A stretch of 35,509 nt of DNA. It comes from Lachnospiraceae bacterium (GTDB lineage Bacteria > Bacillota > Clostridia > Lachnospirales > Lachnospiraceae). The stretch is taken from positions 1 through 35,509 of the forward strand of contig JAFYTM010000185.1 in assembly GCA_017558865.1 (NCBI GenBank), written 5' to 3'. How positions within the stretch are numbered: position 1 is the stretch's first letter; each line of letters starts with the position of its first letter. The translations under genes and the position numbers were made by a program. The notes below the pieces were generated by a model. The model worked only from the letters and a program-made list of their open reading frames with translations. It made no database searches and was not told the DNA's origin. Positions 9,343 to 16,595 of this stretch are shown piece after piece.

Positions 9343-10272
9343 ATGGCATGGTATAAAAGTGCACAGGAATTGATTGGAAGAACTCCGTTGGTTGAAATCT
9401 GCAATCTGGAAAAAGAGCTTGGATTGAAAGCCAGGGTGCTTTGTAAGATGGAATATCTGAATCCGGCGGGAAGTGTAAAAGATCGTGCGGCAAAGTCCAT
9501 GCTGGATGATGCAGAAAAAAGAGGGGTATTAAAACCGGGTGCAACGATTATTGAACCAACATCAGGAAATACAGGTATTGGTTTGGCTTTGCTTGCGGCA
9601 GTCCGTGGTTATCAGCTGATTTTAACTATGCCGGAGACGATGAGTGAGGAACGCAGAAATATTTTGAAGGCATATGGAGCAGATCTGGTGCTGACTCCGG
9701 GAAATGAAGGAATGGCTGGTGCGATTAAAAAAGCAGAAGAACTATCGAAAGAGATTTCAGGAAGCTTTATTCCCGGTCAGTTTGTGAATCCTGCAAATGC
9801 ACAGGCACATTATGAGACGACGGGACCGGAGATCTGGGAGGACAGCGAAGGGCAGGTAGATCTTTTTATTGCAGGTGTAGGAACCGGCGGAACCTTGACA
9901 GGAGTCGGCAGATATCTGAAAGAACAGAATCCGCAGATTCAGGTAGTAGCACTGGAACCAGAGCATTCACCGGTGTTATCTGGTGGTCAGGCAGGTGCAC
10001 ATGGGCTGCAGGGGATCGGTGGAGGATTTGTGCCGGAGGTGCTGGATACGAACCTGTATGATGAGATTTATCTTGCAACAGAGGAAGAAGCATATCGGGC
10101 AGCCAGGCTTCTGGCGAAAAAGGAAGGAATGCTGGTTGGTATTACATCCGGCGCGGCACTTTCTGCTGCGATTGCATATGCCAGAAGAGACGAATATGAA
10201 GGAAAGACGATTGTGGCACTTTTGCCGGACAGTGGAGATCGATATTATTCTACTCCGTTATTCAGGGAATAG
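9343..10272 (+). CDS. cysK: Cysteine synthase (O-acetylserine sulfhydrylase)
   Basis: PLP fold type II enzyme making cysteine from O-acetylserine and sulfide. The 309-residue product shows the start LIGRTPLVEI, the PLP lysine K46 in NPAGSVKDR, the substrate loop EPTSGNTGIGLA near residues 72-83, the phosphate loop GVGTGGTLTGVGRYL near 186-200, and the C-terminal PDSGDRYYSTPLF. A clear AAGGAGA site precedes the ATG at 9343. The SVKDR form occurs in CysK, CysM and related enzymes; the TSGNTG and GDRYYST blocks favour CysK. Confidence 0.93.
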   Translation: MAWYKSAQELIGRTPLVEICNLEKELGLKARVLCKMEYLNPAGSVKDRAAKSMLDDAEKRGVLKPGATIIEPTSGNTGIGLALLAAVRGYQLILTMPETMSEERRNILKAYGADLVLTPGNEGMAGAIKKAEELSKEISGSFIPGQFVNPANAQAHYETTGPEIWEDSEGQVDLFIAGVGTGGTLTGVGRYLKEQNPQIQVVALEPEHSPVLSGGQAGAHGLQGIGGGFVPEVLDTNLYDEIYLATEEEAYRAARLLAKKEGMLVGITSGAALSAAIAYARRDEYEGKTIVALLPDSGDRYYSTPLFRE

Positions 10273-10341
10273 TTGTTTATGATGAGTTTATATATTCATA
10301 TCAAAATATGGATAGGAAAAATTTAAGAGGAGTTATCAATT

Positions 10342-10746
10342 ATGAGAGAAAAGTACAGGCGTTTTATGTATGGAAGATATGGTCAGAATGGTCCGGATCA
10401 GTTGTACCGTTTCCTGACATGGGTAGTTTTGGTGTGTATTGTACTGAATTGGTTTGTAAAAAGTTCTTTTCTGTATTATGTAGTATGGTTTCTGGTGATC
10501 TATTCCCTGTACAGACATTTTTCAAAGAATTATCAGGCAAGATATGCGGAAAATCAGAAATATCTGCAGATGACGGCAAAGTTCCGTTATTGCCTGGAAC
10601 AGCAGAAAAAGCTGGCAGGAGAGAGAAAATATCATCATATTTATACTTGTCCGAAATGTAAGCAGAAGATTCGGATTCCGAAAGGAAAAGGAAAAATTAT
10701 GGTTCGTTGTCCGAAATGTTATCATGAATTCCAGAAGAGGAGTTAA
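10342..10746 (+). CDS. Small membrane protein with C-terminal zinc ribbon
   Basis: 134 residues, function unknown. A basic N-terminus is followed by two closely spaced hydrophobic segments (about residues 24-40 and 43-57), a basic helical stretch and a zinc ribbon formed by CPKC near 103-106 and CPKC near 123-126. The ribbon presumably faces the cytoplasm. AAGAGGAG at 10325-10332 supports the start. It sits 3 bases ahead of the DUF5685 gene, which itself overlaps the J-domain gene, so the three are probably one operon. It could help membrane protein handling together with the J protein, but this is context only. Confidence 0.85.
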   Translation: MREKYRRFMYGRYGQNGPDQLYRFLTWVVLVCIVLNWFVKSSFLYYVVWFLVIYSLYRHFSKNYQARYAENQKYLQMTAKFRYCLEQQKKLAGERKYHHIYTCPKCKQKIRIPKGKGKIMVRCPKCYHEFQKRS

Positions 10747-10749
10747 TCT

Positions 10750-11589
10750 ATGTTTGGATACATTGTTGTGCATCAGGCTGAATTGAAGGTGCGGGAATAT
10801 GAGACGTATCGTTCCAGTTATTGCGGACTGTGCCGCAGTTTGAAAAAAAGGCATGGACGAATCGGACAGATGACACTCAGCTTTGATATGACATTTATAG
10901 CACTTTTGTTGTCTGGCCTGTATGAACCTCATACAGTGACGGGATGCGGCAGATGTCTGGCACATCCATGGCAAAAGCATCATTACCGGGAAAATCCATA
11001 TTATGATTATGCGGCAGATATGAATGTTCTGCTTACTTATTATAAATGTCTGGATGACTGGAAAGATGACAGACGGATTCGGGGGCTTATTCTGGCAAAA
11101 GTTTTGCAGGGGAAAATGCGGAAGATCCATAAGATGTATCCTGAAAAAACAGAGAAGGTTCGTTGTCTTTTGCAGGAACTGGGAGAACTTGAGAATAAGA
11201 ATATTTATGATATTGATAAAACTGCTGGATTTTTTGGTGAGATTATGGCAGAATTGTTCGTGTGCCGCAGTGATGAGTGGGAAAGAAAGCTGCGGCGCAT
11301 GGGATTTTTCTTCGGAAAATTTATTTATCTGATGGATGCGTATGAGGATATCGAAGATGATTTGAAACAGGGACGATACAATCCTCTGGCAGAATTATAT
11401 AAAAAAGATAGTTTTGAGCGGGAATCTCAGGAAATCTTGAAAATGATGATGGCAGAGACTTCCAGGACATTTGAACAGCTTCCAATCCTGGAGGATGTGG
11501 AGATCCTGCGTAATATATTGTATGCTGGTGTCTGGACCCGCTATGGGCAGATTCGGTGCAGGAGAAAGGAAACAGAAAAAGAATCATGA
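10750..11589 (+). CDS. DUF5685 family protein
   Basis: 279 residues, beginning [20 protein letters not shown] and then a CGLC motif near residues 25-28, GCGRC near 65-69 and a following His. This resembles the DUF5685 family of Firmicutes as I know it; no biochemical role is established. The body is alpha-helical with an acidic [18 protein letters not shown] block near 196-213 that recalls polyprenyl synthase-like or helical-bundle folds. The paired CxxC motifs could bind metal. The stop overlaps the start of the J-domain gene. Confidence 0.85.
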   Translation: MFGYIVVHQAELKVREYETYRSSYCGLCRSLKKRHGRIGQMTLSFDMTFIALLLSGLYEPHTVTGCGRCLAHPWQKHHYRENPYYDYAADMNVLLTYYKCLDDWKDDRRIRGLILAKVLQGKMRKIHKMYPEKTEKVRCLLQELGELENKNIYDIDKTAGFFGEIMAELFVCRSDEWERKLRRMGFFFGKFIYLMDAYEDIEDDLKQGRYNPLAELYKKDSFERESQEILKMMMAETSRTFEQLPILEDVEILRNILYAGVWTRYGQIRCRRKETEKES

Positions 11590-12251
11590 TGATGGATCCA
11601 TATGAGGTACTGGGTCTGAAACGAGGTGCCTCGGACGAAGAAATAAAAAAGGCATATCGCATGATGAGCCGTAAATATCATCCGGATGCGAATGTGAATA
11701 ATCCGAATGCTGCTTTGGCAGAGGAGAAATTTAAACAGGTACAGGCTGCCTATGAGCAGATTATGAGAGAGAAGGAACAGGGCTATTCCAATTATGGAAG
11801 TACGAATGCTTATGGTGGTTTTGGCAGCAGCTATGGCAGTTATCAGCAGAGGAGTTCATCAGGGCAGAGCGATGAATACAGCAATTATTTGAACGCTGCG
11901 ATGAATTATATTCGTGCAGGTCGCTATAATGAGGCATTAAATGTTCTTTCCAATATCCAGCAAAAAGGTGCACAGTGGTATTATATGAGTGCGATCGCGA
12001 ATAACGGTCTTGGCAACAATGTAGTGGCTCTGGAGCACGCCAGACGTGCAGTGGAACTGGAACCGAATCGTATGGAATATCAGATGCTTCTCCAGCAGCT
12101 TCAAGGTGGGGGCAGCTGGTATGATCAGATGAGTTCTCCTTACGGCGGTATGACCATTATGGGAAATGATCTTTGCTGCAGACTTTGTCTGATCAATATG
12201 TTCTGTAATATGTGCTGCTGCGGAGCACCAGGAGGCGTTTGCTGCTGTTGA
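11586..12251 (+). CDS. J-domain co-chaperone with cysteine-rich tail
   Basis: The N-terminal J domain has the diagnostic HPD (RKYHPDAN near residues 31-38) that stimulates DnaK. There is no DnaJ zinc-finger or C-terminal substrate domain. A Gly/Ser/Tyr-rich linker is followed by a TPR-like helical segment ([19 protein letters not shown]) and a tail carrying about nine cysteines ([17 protein letters not shown], ending VCCC). Three consecutive ATG codons at 11586, 11589 and 11592 all place the start at the [10 protein letters not shown] block; the first overlaps the upstream stop (ATGA). An open frame reaches back to 11556 but gives a non-family N-terminus. Confidence 0.9.
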   Translation: MMMDPYEVLGLKRGASDEEIKKAYRMMSRKYHPDANVNNPNAALAEEKFKQVQAAYEQIMREKEQGYSNYGSTNAYGGFGSSYGSYQQRSSSGQSDEYSNYLNAAMNYIRAGRYNEALNVLSNIQQKGAQWYYMSAIANNGLGNNVVALEHARRAVELEPNRMEYQMLLQQLQGGGSWYDQMSSPYGGMTIMGNDLCCRLCLINMFCNMCCCGAPGGVCCC

Positions 12252-12257
12252 TGAAAA

Positions 12258-12289
12258 AAGTCCGGGAAAGCCTTGTGGCACCCGGACTT
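12258..12289 (-). terminator. intrinsic terminator for the reverse-strand small gene, shared with the J-domain gene
   Basis: Nine-pair stem AAGTCCGGG (12258-12266) with CCCGGACTT (12281-12289). Read on the minus strand it is followed by six T (complement of 12254-12259), a proper terminator for the 58-residue gene whose stop overlaps the stem. On the plus strand the tail is not T-rich, so termination there would be weaker. Confidence 0.75.
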
Positions 12290-12464
12290 AGATAATTTCA
12301 TACTGGAGCATCTCGTAATGCAGTCTGGTTCCTTCCATGATCTCAGGAGGGAGAAGTGCTCTTGCAACACATTTTAATTCTGCATCAGGATCATCCAGTC
12401 GTTTGAGCATGGCGTAATCGCCATCGATGGTTTCTACGGTATAATCACAAGTTAAAAGTACCAT
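12288..12464 (-). CDS. Small conserved-looking protein (58 residues)
   Basis: Reverse-strand gene too short for usual length cut-offs. ATG at 12464-12462, stop TAA at 12290-12288. The product starts MVLLTCDYTVETIDGDYAML and ends ALLPPEIMEGTRLHYEML plus six residues. It has an AAAAAGGAG ribosome binding site six bases upstream, a near-consensus promoter at 12497-12525 and its own terminator, so it is a complete transcription unit. The IDGDYAML and LPPEIMEGTRL parts loosely recall DUF3006-type small proteins, but I do not assign a family. Confidence 0.75.
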   Translation of the reverse strand: MVLLTCDYTVETIDGDYAMLKRLDDPDAELKCVARALLPPEIMEGTRLHYEMLQYEII

Positions 12465-12496
12465 ATGCTCTCCTTTTTCGTATAAATCTTTCTTTC

Positions 12497-12542
12497 AATA
12501 TACGATACAGGGGTGACACTGTCAAATGTTTTGTGATATGAT
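12497..12542. promoter_or_regulatory. face-to-face overlapping promoters sharing a palindromic -35 region
   Basis: Minus strand: TTGACA (12525-12520), 17-base spacer, TATATT (12502-12497), driving the 58-residue gene. Plus strand: GTGACA (12513-12518), 18-base spacer, TATGAT (12537-12542), driving the carboxypeptidase. The two -35 boxes together form the palindrome TGACA-C-TGTCA at 12514-12524, so RNA polymerase can probably occupy only one promoter at a time. Confidence 0.65.
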
Positions 12543-12583
12543 GTGTTGTACATGAGTCTGGAGAAGAGAGATTGAGGATAATT

Positions 12584-13450
12584 ATGAAAAAATACATAAG
12601 AAGTGTTTCCAGTGCCTTGTTTTTGGGTATCTTGTTGACGCTGGGAATGAACAGAATGGAAGTATATGCGACAGAACCGATACCGGTTGCTGACCCGAAT
12701 GTGGTGACAGAAGTACCAGTGCAGCAGCCGACAGTACCGGCTGCGCGGCCGAAGAGAAAAGAAGATATCTTGACGGTACAGGTGAAAGCAGATATTGAAA
12801 GTATGCTGAAAGAAGATACTCAGGATGCGATCATGAATGGATATCTGAGTCTTTTGAATAAAGATTATATCTTACACGATGAACTGGAGATGGATCTGGT
12901 TGGTATTGGGAATGGTCATCAGCTGGAGCCTCTGGCAGCAGAGAAGATTACACAGCTGGTAAAGGATGCACAGAAAGAACGTCTTTATATCAATATCACT
13001 TCTTCGTATCGTACCTATCTCAAGCAGGTTGAACTGTTCAAGAACAAAATCGAACGGTTGGAAAAAGAAGGATATACCCATGAAGAGGCGGTCAAAGAAG
13101 CTGCCACCGTTGTGGCAGTCCCTGGAACCAGTGAGCATCATCTGGGATTGACGGTGGATTTTGTGACAGGAAGATATAAGAAACTGGATGAAGGAATCCG
13201 CAATACCAATGAATATAAGTGGGTGGAGGAGCATGCCTGGGAATATGGCTATATCATCCGTTACCCGCAGGGAAAATCCGATATTACCGGAATCATTACC
13301 GAGCCATGGCATCTTCGGTATGTAGGTATTCCGGCAGCAAAATTGATCCATGACAGAGGGATCTGTCTGGAAGAGTTTTTAGGAGTGGCGTACGATGATC
13401 AAAAAGATGGAGTTTCGTATGGAGCGGGCTGGATTAATACAGGTCGGTGA
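12584..13450 (+). CDS. Secreted D-alanyl-D-alanine carboxypeptidase, VanY/M15B family
   Basis: Zinc peptidase that trims the terminal D-Ala from peptidoglycan stem peptides outside the membrane. It has a signal peptide (MKKYIRSVSSALFLGILLTL, likely cleavage after VYA), a Pro-rich linker, then the M15B domain. The latter has SSYRTYLKQVELF, the zinc-binding motif SEHHLGLTVD (His185, Asp192) and EPWHLRYVG, holding the second zinc His. The start was set at the ATG at 12584 because it begins the signal peptide and has GAGG nearby; a TTG at 12572 is in frame but less likely. The end overlaps the next gene by 56 bases. Confidence 0.9.
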   Translation: MKKYIRSVSSALFLGILLTLGMNRMEVYATEPIPVADPNVVTEVPVQQPTVPAARPKRKEDILTVQVKADIESMLKEDTQDAIMNGYLSLLNKDYILHDELEMDLVGIGNGHQLEPLAAEKITQLVKDAQKERLYINITSSYRTYLKQVELFKNKIERLEKEGYTHEEAVKEAATVVAVPGTSEHHLGLTVDFVTGRYKKLDEGIRNTNEYKWVEEHAWEYGYIIRYPQGKSDITGIITEPWHLRYVGIPAAKLIHDRGICLEEFLGVAYDDQKDGVSYGAGWINTGR

Positions 13451-13637
13451 TAAAGTAAGTCTAAAGGAAGATACTTCCAGTACGATGGCAGGAATTATGT
13501 ATTATTATACGATCCGTGATGCAGTTGCCATGTCAAACAATATCAAGCAGCGTTTAAAGAATCTGGAGGGAATTGTCAGTGCGATTGATGCGAAGGAAAG
13601 TTACTGGACAGTTACCGTTGATATTGATGAGCAATAG
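13395..13637 (+). CDS. Small protein overlapping the carboxypeptidase gene
   Basis: 80 residues, unrecognised. It starts inside the end of the carboxypeptidase gene in another frame, with AGGAG at 13381-13385 nine bases before the ATG. The predicted protein has GLIQVGDKVSLKED, an alpha-helical middle and an amphipathic beta-rich end (EGIVSAIDAKESYWTVTVDI), which looks like a small SH3-like beta barrel. Later in-frame ATGs at 13407 and 13419 are possible starts. The pattern of a regular protein with an RBS and a normal stop argues it is real. Confidence 0.65.
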   Translation: MIKKMEFRMERAGLIQVGDKVSLKEDTSSTMAGIMYYYTIRDAVAMSNNIKQRLKNLEGIVSAIDAKESYWTVTVDIDEQ

Positions 13638-13646
13638 TGGTATGAT
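13618..13646 (+). promoter_or_regulatory. metA promoter
   Basis: TTGATA at 13618-13623, 17-base spacer, TATGAT at 13641-13646. The leader left before the metA start is only about 40 bases, too short for a SAM riboswitch, and none is seen. Confidence 0.65.
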
Positions 13647-13691
13647 ATAAAAAGATGCGTTCAGCAAATTTTAGAAAACAGGTGAGAAATT

Positions 13692-14609
13692 ATGCCAATT
13701 AGAATTCAGAATGATTTACCCGCAAAAGAAATACTGGAGAGAGAGAATATCTTCGTGATGGATGAAAGCCGTGCACTGGCACAGGAGATCCGTCCATTGA
13801 AGGTGGGCATTCTGAATTTGATGCCTTTGAAAGAAGATACAGAGCTGCAGCTTCTTCGCAGCTTTTCCAATACTCCGCTGCAGGTAGATGTGACTTTTAT
13901 TACTGTCAGCAATCATGAGTCCAAGAATACGGCACAGAGCCATTTGAATAAATTTTATCAGACTTTTGAGGAAGTTCGTAAAAAACGTTTTGATGGTCTG
14001 ATCATTACTGGTGCACCGGTAGAACATATGAAGTTTGAAGATGTGGATTACTGGACAGAATTGAGAGAAATCTTTGCCTGGTGTGAATCCCATGTAACTT
14101 CGACTTTGTACATATGCTGGGGGGCACAGGCGGCACTTTACTACTATTATGGATTAAATAAGACGTTGCTGCCACAGAAGCTGTTTGGACTGTACTCTCA
14201 TAAGGTGCTGAACCGTAAAGAGCCTCTGGTGCGAGGTTTTGACGATTATTTTGTAGCACCTCATTCCAGACATACAACGATTCCGACAGAAGATATCGCA
14301 GCCTGTGAGGATCTGAAGATCATGGCAGAGTCTGAAGAGGCGGGTGTATTCCTGTGTATGGCAGAAGGCGGCAAGAAGATCTTTGTCATGGGTCATCCGG
14401 AGTATGATCGTGTGACATTATCCAAAGAGTACCGCAGAGATAAGGACAAGGGACTGGACATTCAGGTTCCGAAGGGATATTATCCGGGAGATGATGATAC
14501 CCAGCGTCCGGCGCTCATGTGGAGAGCTCATGCGAATACATTGTATACCAACTGGCTGAATTATTATGTTTACCAGCTGACACCTTATATCTGGGAAGAT
14601 GATAAATAA
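13692..14609 (+). CDS. metA: Homoserine O-acyltransferase MetA, probably acetyl-CoA using
   Basis: First committed step of methionine synthesis: acylates homoserine for later sulfhydrylation. The 305-residue product is full length, with the catalytic cysteine C142 in YICWGAQAAL, the later glutamate in MGHPEYDR, and ARP-like block WRAHANTLYTNWLNYYVYQ. Residue 111 is Glu (TGAPVEHMKFEDV). In this family Glu at 111 is associated with acetyl-CoA and Gly with succinyl-CoA, so the enzyme is predicted to be a homoserine O-acetyltransferase despite the usual succinyltransferase name. The ribosome binding site is AGGTGAG upstream of the ATG. Confidence 0.93.
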   Translation: MPIRIQNDLPAKEILERENIFVMDESRALAQEIRPLKVGILNLMPLKEDTELQLLRSFSNTPLQVDVTFITVSNHESKNTAQSHLNKFYQTFEEVRKKRFDGLIITGAPVEHMKFEDVDYWTELREIFAWCESHVTSTLYICWGAQAALYYYYGLNKTLLPQKLFGLYSHKVLNRKEPLVRGFDDYFVAPHSRHTTIPTEDIAACEDLKIMAESEEAGVFLCMAEGGKKIFVMGHPEYDRVTLSKEYRRDKDKGLDIQVPKGYYPGDDDTQRPALMWRAHANTLYTNWLNYYVYQLTPYIWEDDK

Positions 14610-14629
14610 AATATATTTTCAGGCATGAA

Positions 14630-14675
14630 ATAAGCCCGTGATCCGTTGTAGAAATATGCGTGATCATGGGCTTAT
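14630..14675. terminator. bidirectional hairpin between convergent metA and coiled-coil gene
   Basis: Fourteen-pair stem: ATAAGCCCGTGATC (14630-14643) pairs with GATCATGGGCTTAT (14662-14675), one G-T pair, 18-base loop. T tracts on both sides are short and interrupted, so it may be a weak terminator or a shared RNA end-protecting hairpin. Confidence 0.6.
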
Positions 14676-14678
14676 GTA

Positions 14679-15023
14679 TTATGCGATCTGATTAAGAGTA
14701 TCTTTTACTTTACGAACTTCATTTTCGAGATGATTGACACGAATCAGAAGCAGTTCTTTTTCGCTTTCAATCTTAAGCGCATTATCCAATTTACGGTTTA
14801 AATCAAAATGACCTTCTGCAATAAGCCTGATATTTCGGTTTGTTTCATGCTCCAGAGTGAGCTGAATATCCTTAATATTTTGCCACATGTTTTTGCTGTC
14901 TTTTTGCAGGTCTTTGATATCCTGCTGTATGTTTTTGCTGTCTTTTTGCAGGTCTTTGATATCTTTTTGCATGGGTTTTAAGAGTTCCGCGATTGCCTGT
15001 AAATCTTCGGTTGTTAATGCCAT
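14679..15023 (-). CDS. Coiled-coil protein with tandem 14-residue repeats
   Basis: 114 residues, almost entirely heptad-like. The unit IKDLQKDSKNxxQD is repeated at residues about 18-31 and 32-45, followed by a third degenerate copy. In DNA the repeat is 42 bases long and nearly perfect (about 14888-14971). No signal peptide or catalytic motif is seen. Short proteins of this kind are common in Firmicutes and some resemble phage tail or DUF-type coiled coils. AAAGGGGCG lies before the ATG, and TAGACT / 17 / TATACT (about 15086-15058) is a plausible promoter on this strand. Confidence 0.7.
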   Translation of the reverse strand: MALTTEDLQAIAELLKPMQKDIKDLQKDSKNIQQDIKDLQKDSKNMWQNIKDIQLTLEHETNRNIRLIAEGHFDLNRKLDNALKIESEKELLLIRVNHLENEVRKVKDTLNQIA

Positions 15024-15196
15024 CGTATCACGCCCCTTTATGTTTAGTACAAATAGTATATCATATGCATAGCAGCAAGTCTATGAGATCATCAGGGTTC
15101 CGGGTGTAAAAGTTACCCACATAGATATTTTATATGTTATACTTTAGTTACATCTTTGTAAATGAGGAAACAGTTATCATACGAGGGAAAATATAT

Positions 15197-15496
15197 ATGG
15201 ACAAGAAAATAGAACGAATTGATTTATTTCATTTGCCTTTTTATCAAAAAGAGGCCTTTACCGGATCTGACCGGGGTATTCGCTTCTGGATTGGGAAAAC
15301 AGAGATACCAAAAGCAGGCTCGGAAGAAGAAAAAGAGATTGTGCTTCGGGTGATCGTTTGGCCGGAGCCTTTTGCATTAAAGCATACAGACGATTCAAAA
15401 AAGGTGAAGAAGGATTTTCCTTTTTCGGAGGAAGGATTGGATATGGTGTATGATTGGATACTGGGGGAAGGAAGGCAGTATGTTCTACAGGTCTGA
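15197..15496 (+). CDS. Hypothetical protein (about 99 residues)
   Basis: Unrecognised small cytosolic protein starting MDKKIERIDLFHLPFYQKEA. Central residues IVLRVIVWPEPFALKHTDD and FPFSEEGLDMVYDWILGEGR look like a compact alpha/beta domain. The open frame extends upstream to 15134, but the ATG at 15197 has GAGGGAAA at a suitable distance and removes a non-conserved-looking hydrophobic lead. It stands alone at the left edge of the AT-rich accessory patch. Confidence 0.7.
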   Translation: MDKKIERIDLFHLPFYQKEAFTGSDRGIRFWIGKTEIPKAGSEEEKEIVLRVIVWPEPFALKHTDDSKKVKKDFPFSEEGLDMVYDWILGEGRQYVLQV

Positions 15497-15552
15497 AAAA
15501 GTAAAATATTAAAAAATCTCCATCATATAATGATAAAATGAAGGAGATGCTT

Positions 15553-15855
15553 ATGAGAGCATTTGACTATACTACAAATCCAGAGAAGCTGTTGACTCCA
15601 GAAATTGTTCAGATGGTTGGAAGTATTCATGAGCATATAAGTATTTCAAATTTTATGGGATATTTAAAGGGAAAAAGCACATTGATGATTTACGATAGGC
15701 ATCCAGAATTGCAAAGTAAATGGGATAAAGCATTTTGGGCACGAGGCTATTATGTTGAAACGGTTGGTAATATCACTGACGAAGCTGTACAAAAGTATAT
15801 AAAAGAGCAAGCAGAGGAATCAAGGAAAGAAGATTCCCATAGTACCGTTTTATAA
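15553..15855 (+). pseudogene. chimeric remnant: Fic-protein N-terminus joined to IS200-type transposase C-terminus
   Basis: An intact reading frame made of two unrelated broken genes. The first about 28 residues (MRAFDYTTNPEKLLTPEIVQ then MVGSIHEH) match the start of Fic/DOC-family AMP-transferases of Firmicutes, with a good AAGGAGA site before the ATG. From about 15637 the sequence switches to ISISNFMGYLKGKSTLMIYD and FWARGYYVETVG, the C-terminal half of IS200/IS605 TnpA. The transposase HUH motif and the whole Fic catalytic region (HPFxxGNGR) are missing. The product is most likely non-functional; a frame opening at 15538 only adds five residues. Confidence 0.75.
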
Positions 15856-15957
15856 CGGACCAGTAAAAGTTCTTGTGACACTGCCCTTTGAGGCAAGCAG
15901 TAAGAAAGCCCTTTGGAGGGCTAATAACAAACCACCAGTTGAACTGGTGGTTGCTGA
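15637..15957 (+). mobile_element. IS200/IS605-family element, right-end remnant
   Basis: Carries the truncated tnpA end and then a non-coding tail with two hairpins: a GCCC/GGGC pair near 15908-15922 and a perfect 11-bp palindrome AACCACCAGTT-G-AACTGGTGGTT at 15930-15952, typical of the single-strand hairpin recognised by TnpA at the right end. The left end and HUH-coding half are absent, so the element cannot move by itself. The right boundary at about 15957 is estimated. Confidence 0.65.
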
Positions 15958-15981
15958 CTGAATTTGTGGAGGAGTTTTCGT

Positions 15982-16383
15982 ATGTGGATATGTCCAAAAT
16001 GCAGAAGAGAATTTAAAAGAACAAATCAGGGGCATTATTGTGGTAAGGCTCCTGAGAACGTAGATGAATATATAGAATCACAGATTCCAGAAGCACGGGC
16101 GCATATTGTAGAATTAAGAAACATTATTCAAAGTTGTGTTCCAGAAGTCATGGAACAGATTGCCTGGAGTATGCCAGTATATAAAAAAGACAAGATTTCA
16201 ATATCTTTTGCTGCCTGTAATAAACACATTAGCTTTTACATAGAGGCTAATATTTTAGAAATATTCAAGCCGCAGTTAAGTGAATTTACAATAAAGAAGA
16301 ATGCAATATATTTGCCATACGAAAAGGAATTACCGCTAAAAGTAATTGAAAAAATTGTAAAACAAAGCTTTGAAACAAAGTGA
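15982..16383 (+). CDS. DUF1801 (YdhG-like) protein with N-terminal zinc-ribbon-like motif
   Basis: 133 residues. MWICPKCRREFKRTNQGHYC gives CPxC plus HxC, a likely zinc site. Then comes the DUF1801 fold: VDEYIESQIPEARAHIVELR, QIAWSMPVYKKDKISISFAA, NKHISFYIE and AIYLPYEKELP. Related proteins include a proposed iron-handling group, but the role is not established. The start was placed at the ATG at 15982, which has GGAGGAG eight bases upstream; the frame opens at a TTG at 15964. The RBS lies directly after the IS remnant, so the gene survived the insertion event. Confidence 0.85.
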   Translation: MWICPKCRREFKRTNQGHYCGKAPENVDEYIESQIPEARAHIVELRNIIQSCVPEVMEQIAWSMPVYKKDKISISFAACNKHISFYIEANILEIFKPQLSEFTIKKNAIYLPYEKELPLKVIEKIVKQSFETK

Positions 16384-16425
16384 CAGATTTCAGTTTGTCA
16401 TAATAAAATATGGATAAAAAGAGAT

Positions 16426-16459
16426 CCGCCCATTTTTGAAAATGGACGGAAAATCTTTT
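16426..16459 (+). terminator. terminator after the DUF1801 gene
   Basis: Stem CCGCCCATTTT (16426-16436) with AAAATGGACGG (16439-16449), one mismatch and a tight loop, then A residues and five T at 16455-16459. A weaker GGGC/GCCC hairpin with a six-T run follows at 16485-16506. Confidence 0.6.
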
Positions 16460-16595
16460 TATAAAGCCTTAACCTAGTGATATTGGGCGATGTGCCCCTG
16501 TTTTTTGTAAGGATATTGAAATCAATTTTAAATTAGCCTAAGATTATTTATGGATATCCCCATCATAAGAAAATTTGAAAGTGAGATGCGGCTGC

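Noticed and set aside
11556..11586. J-domain protein starting at 11556
   Set aside because: The extra ten residues precede the [10 protein letters not shown] block where J proteins normally start, and they overlap the DUF5685 end more than needed.
14888..14971. 42-base tandem repeat considered as a CRISPR array
   Set aside because: The copies are directly adjacent with no spacers, keep the reading frame and encode heptads of a coiled coil.
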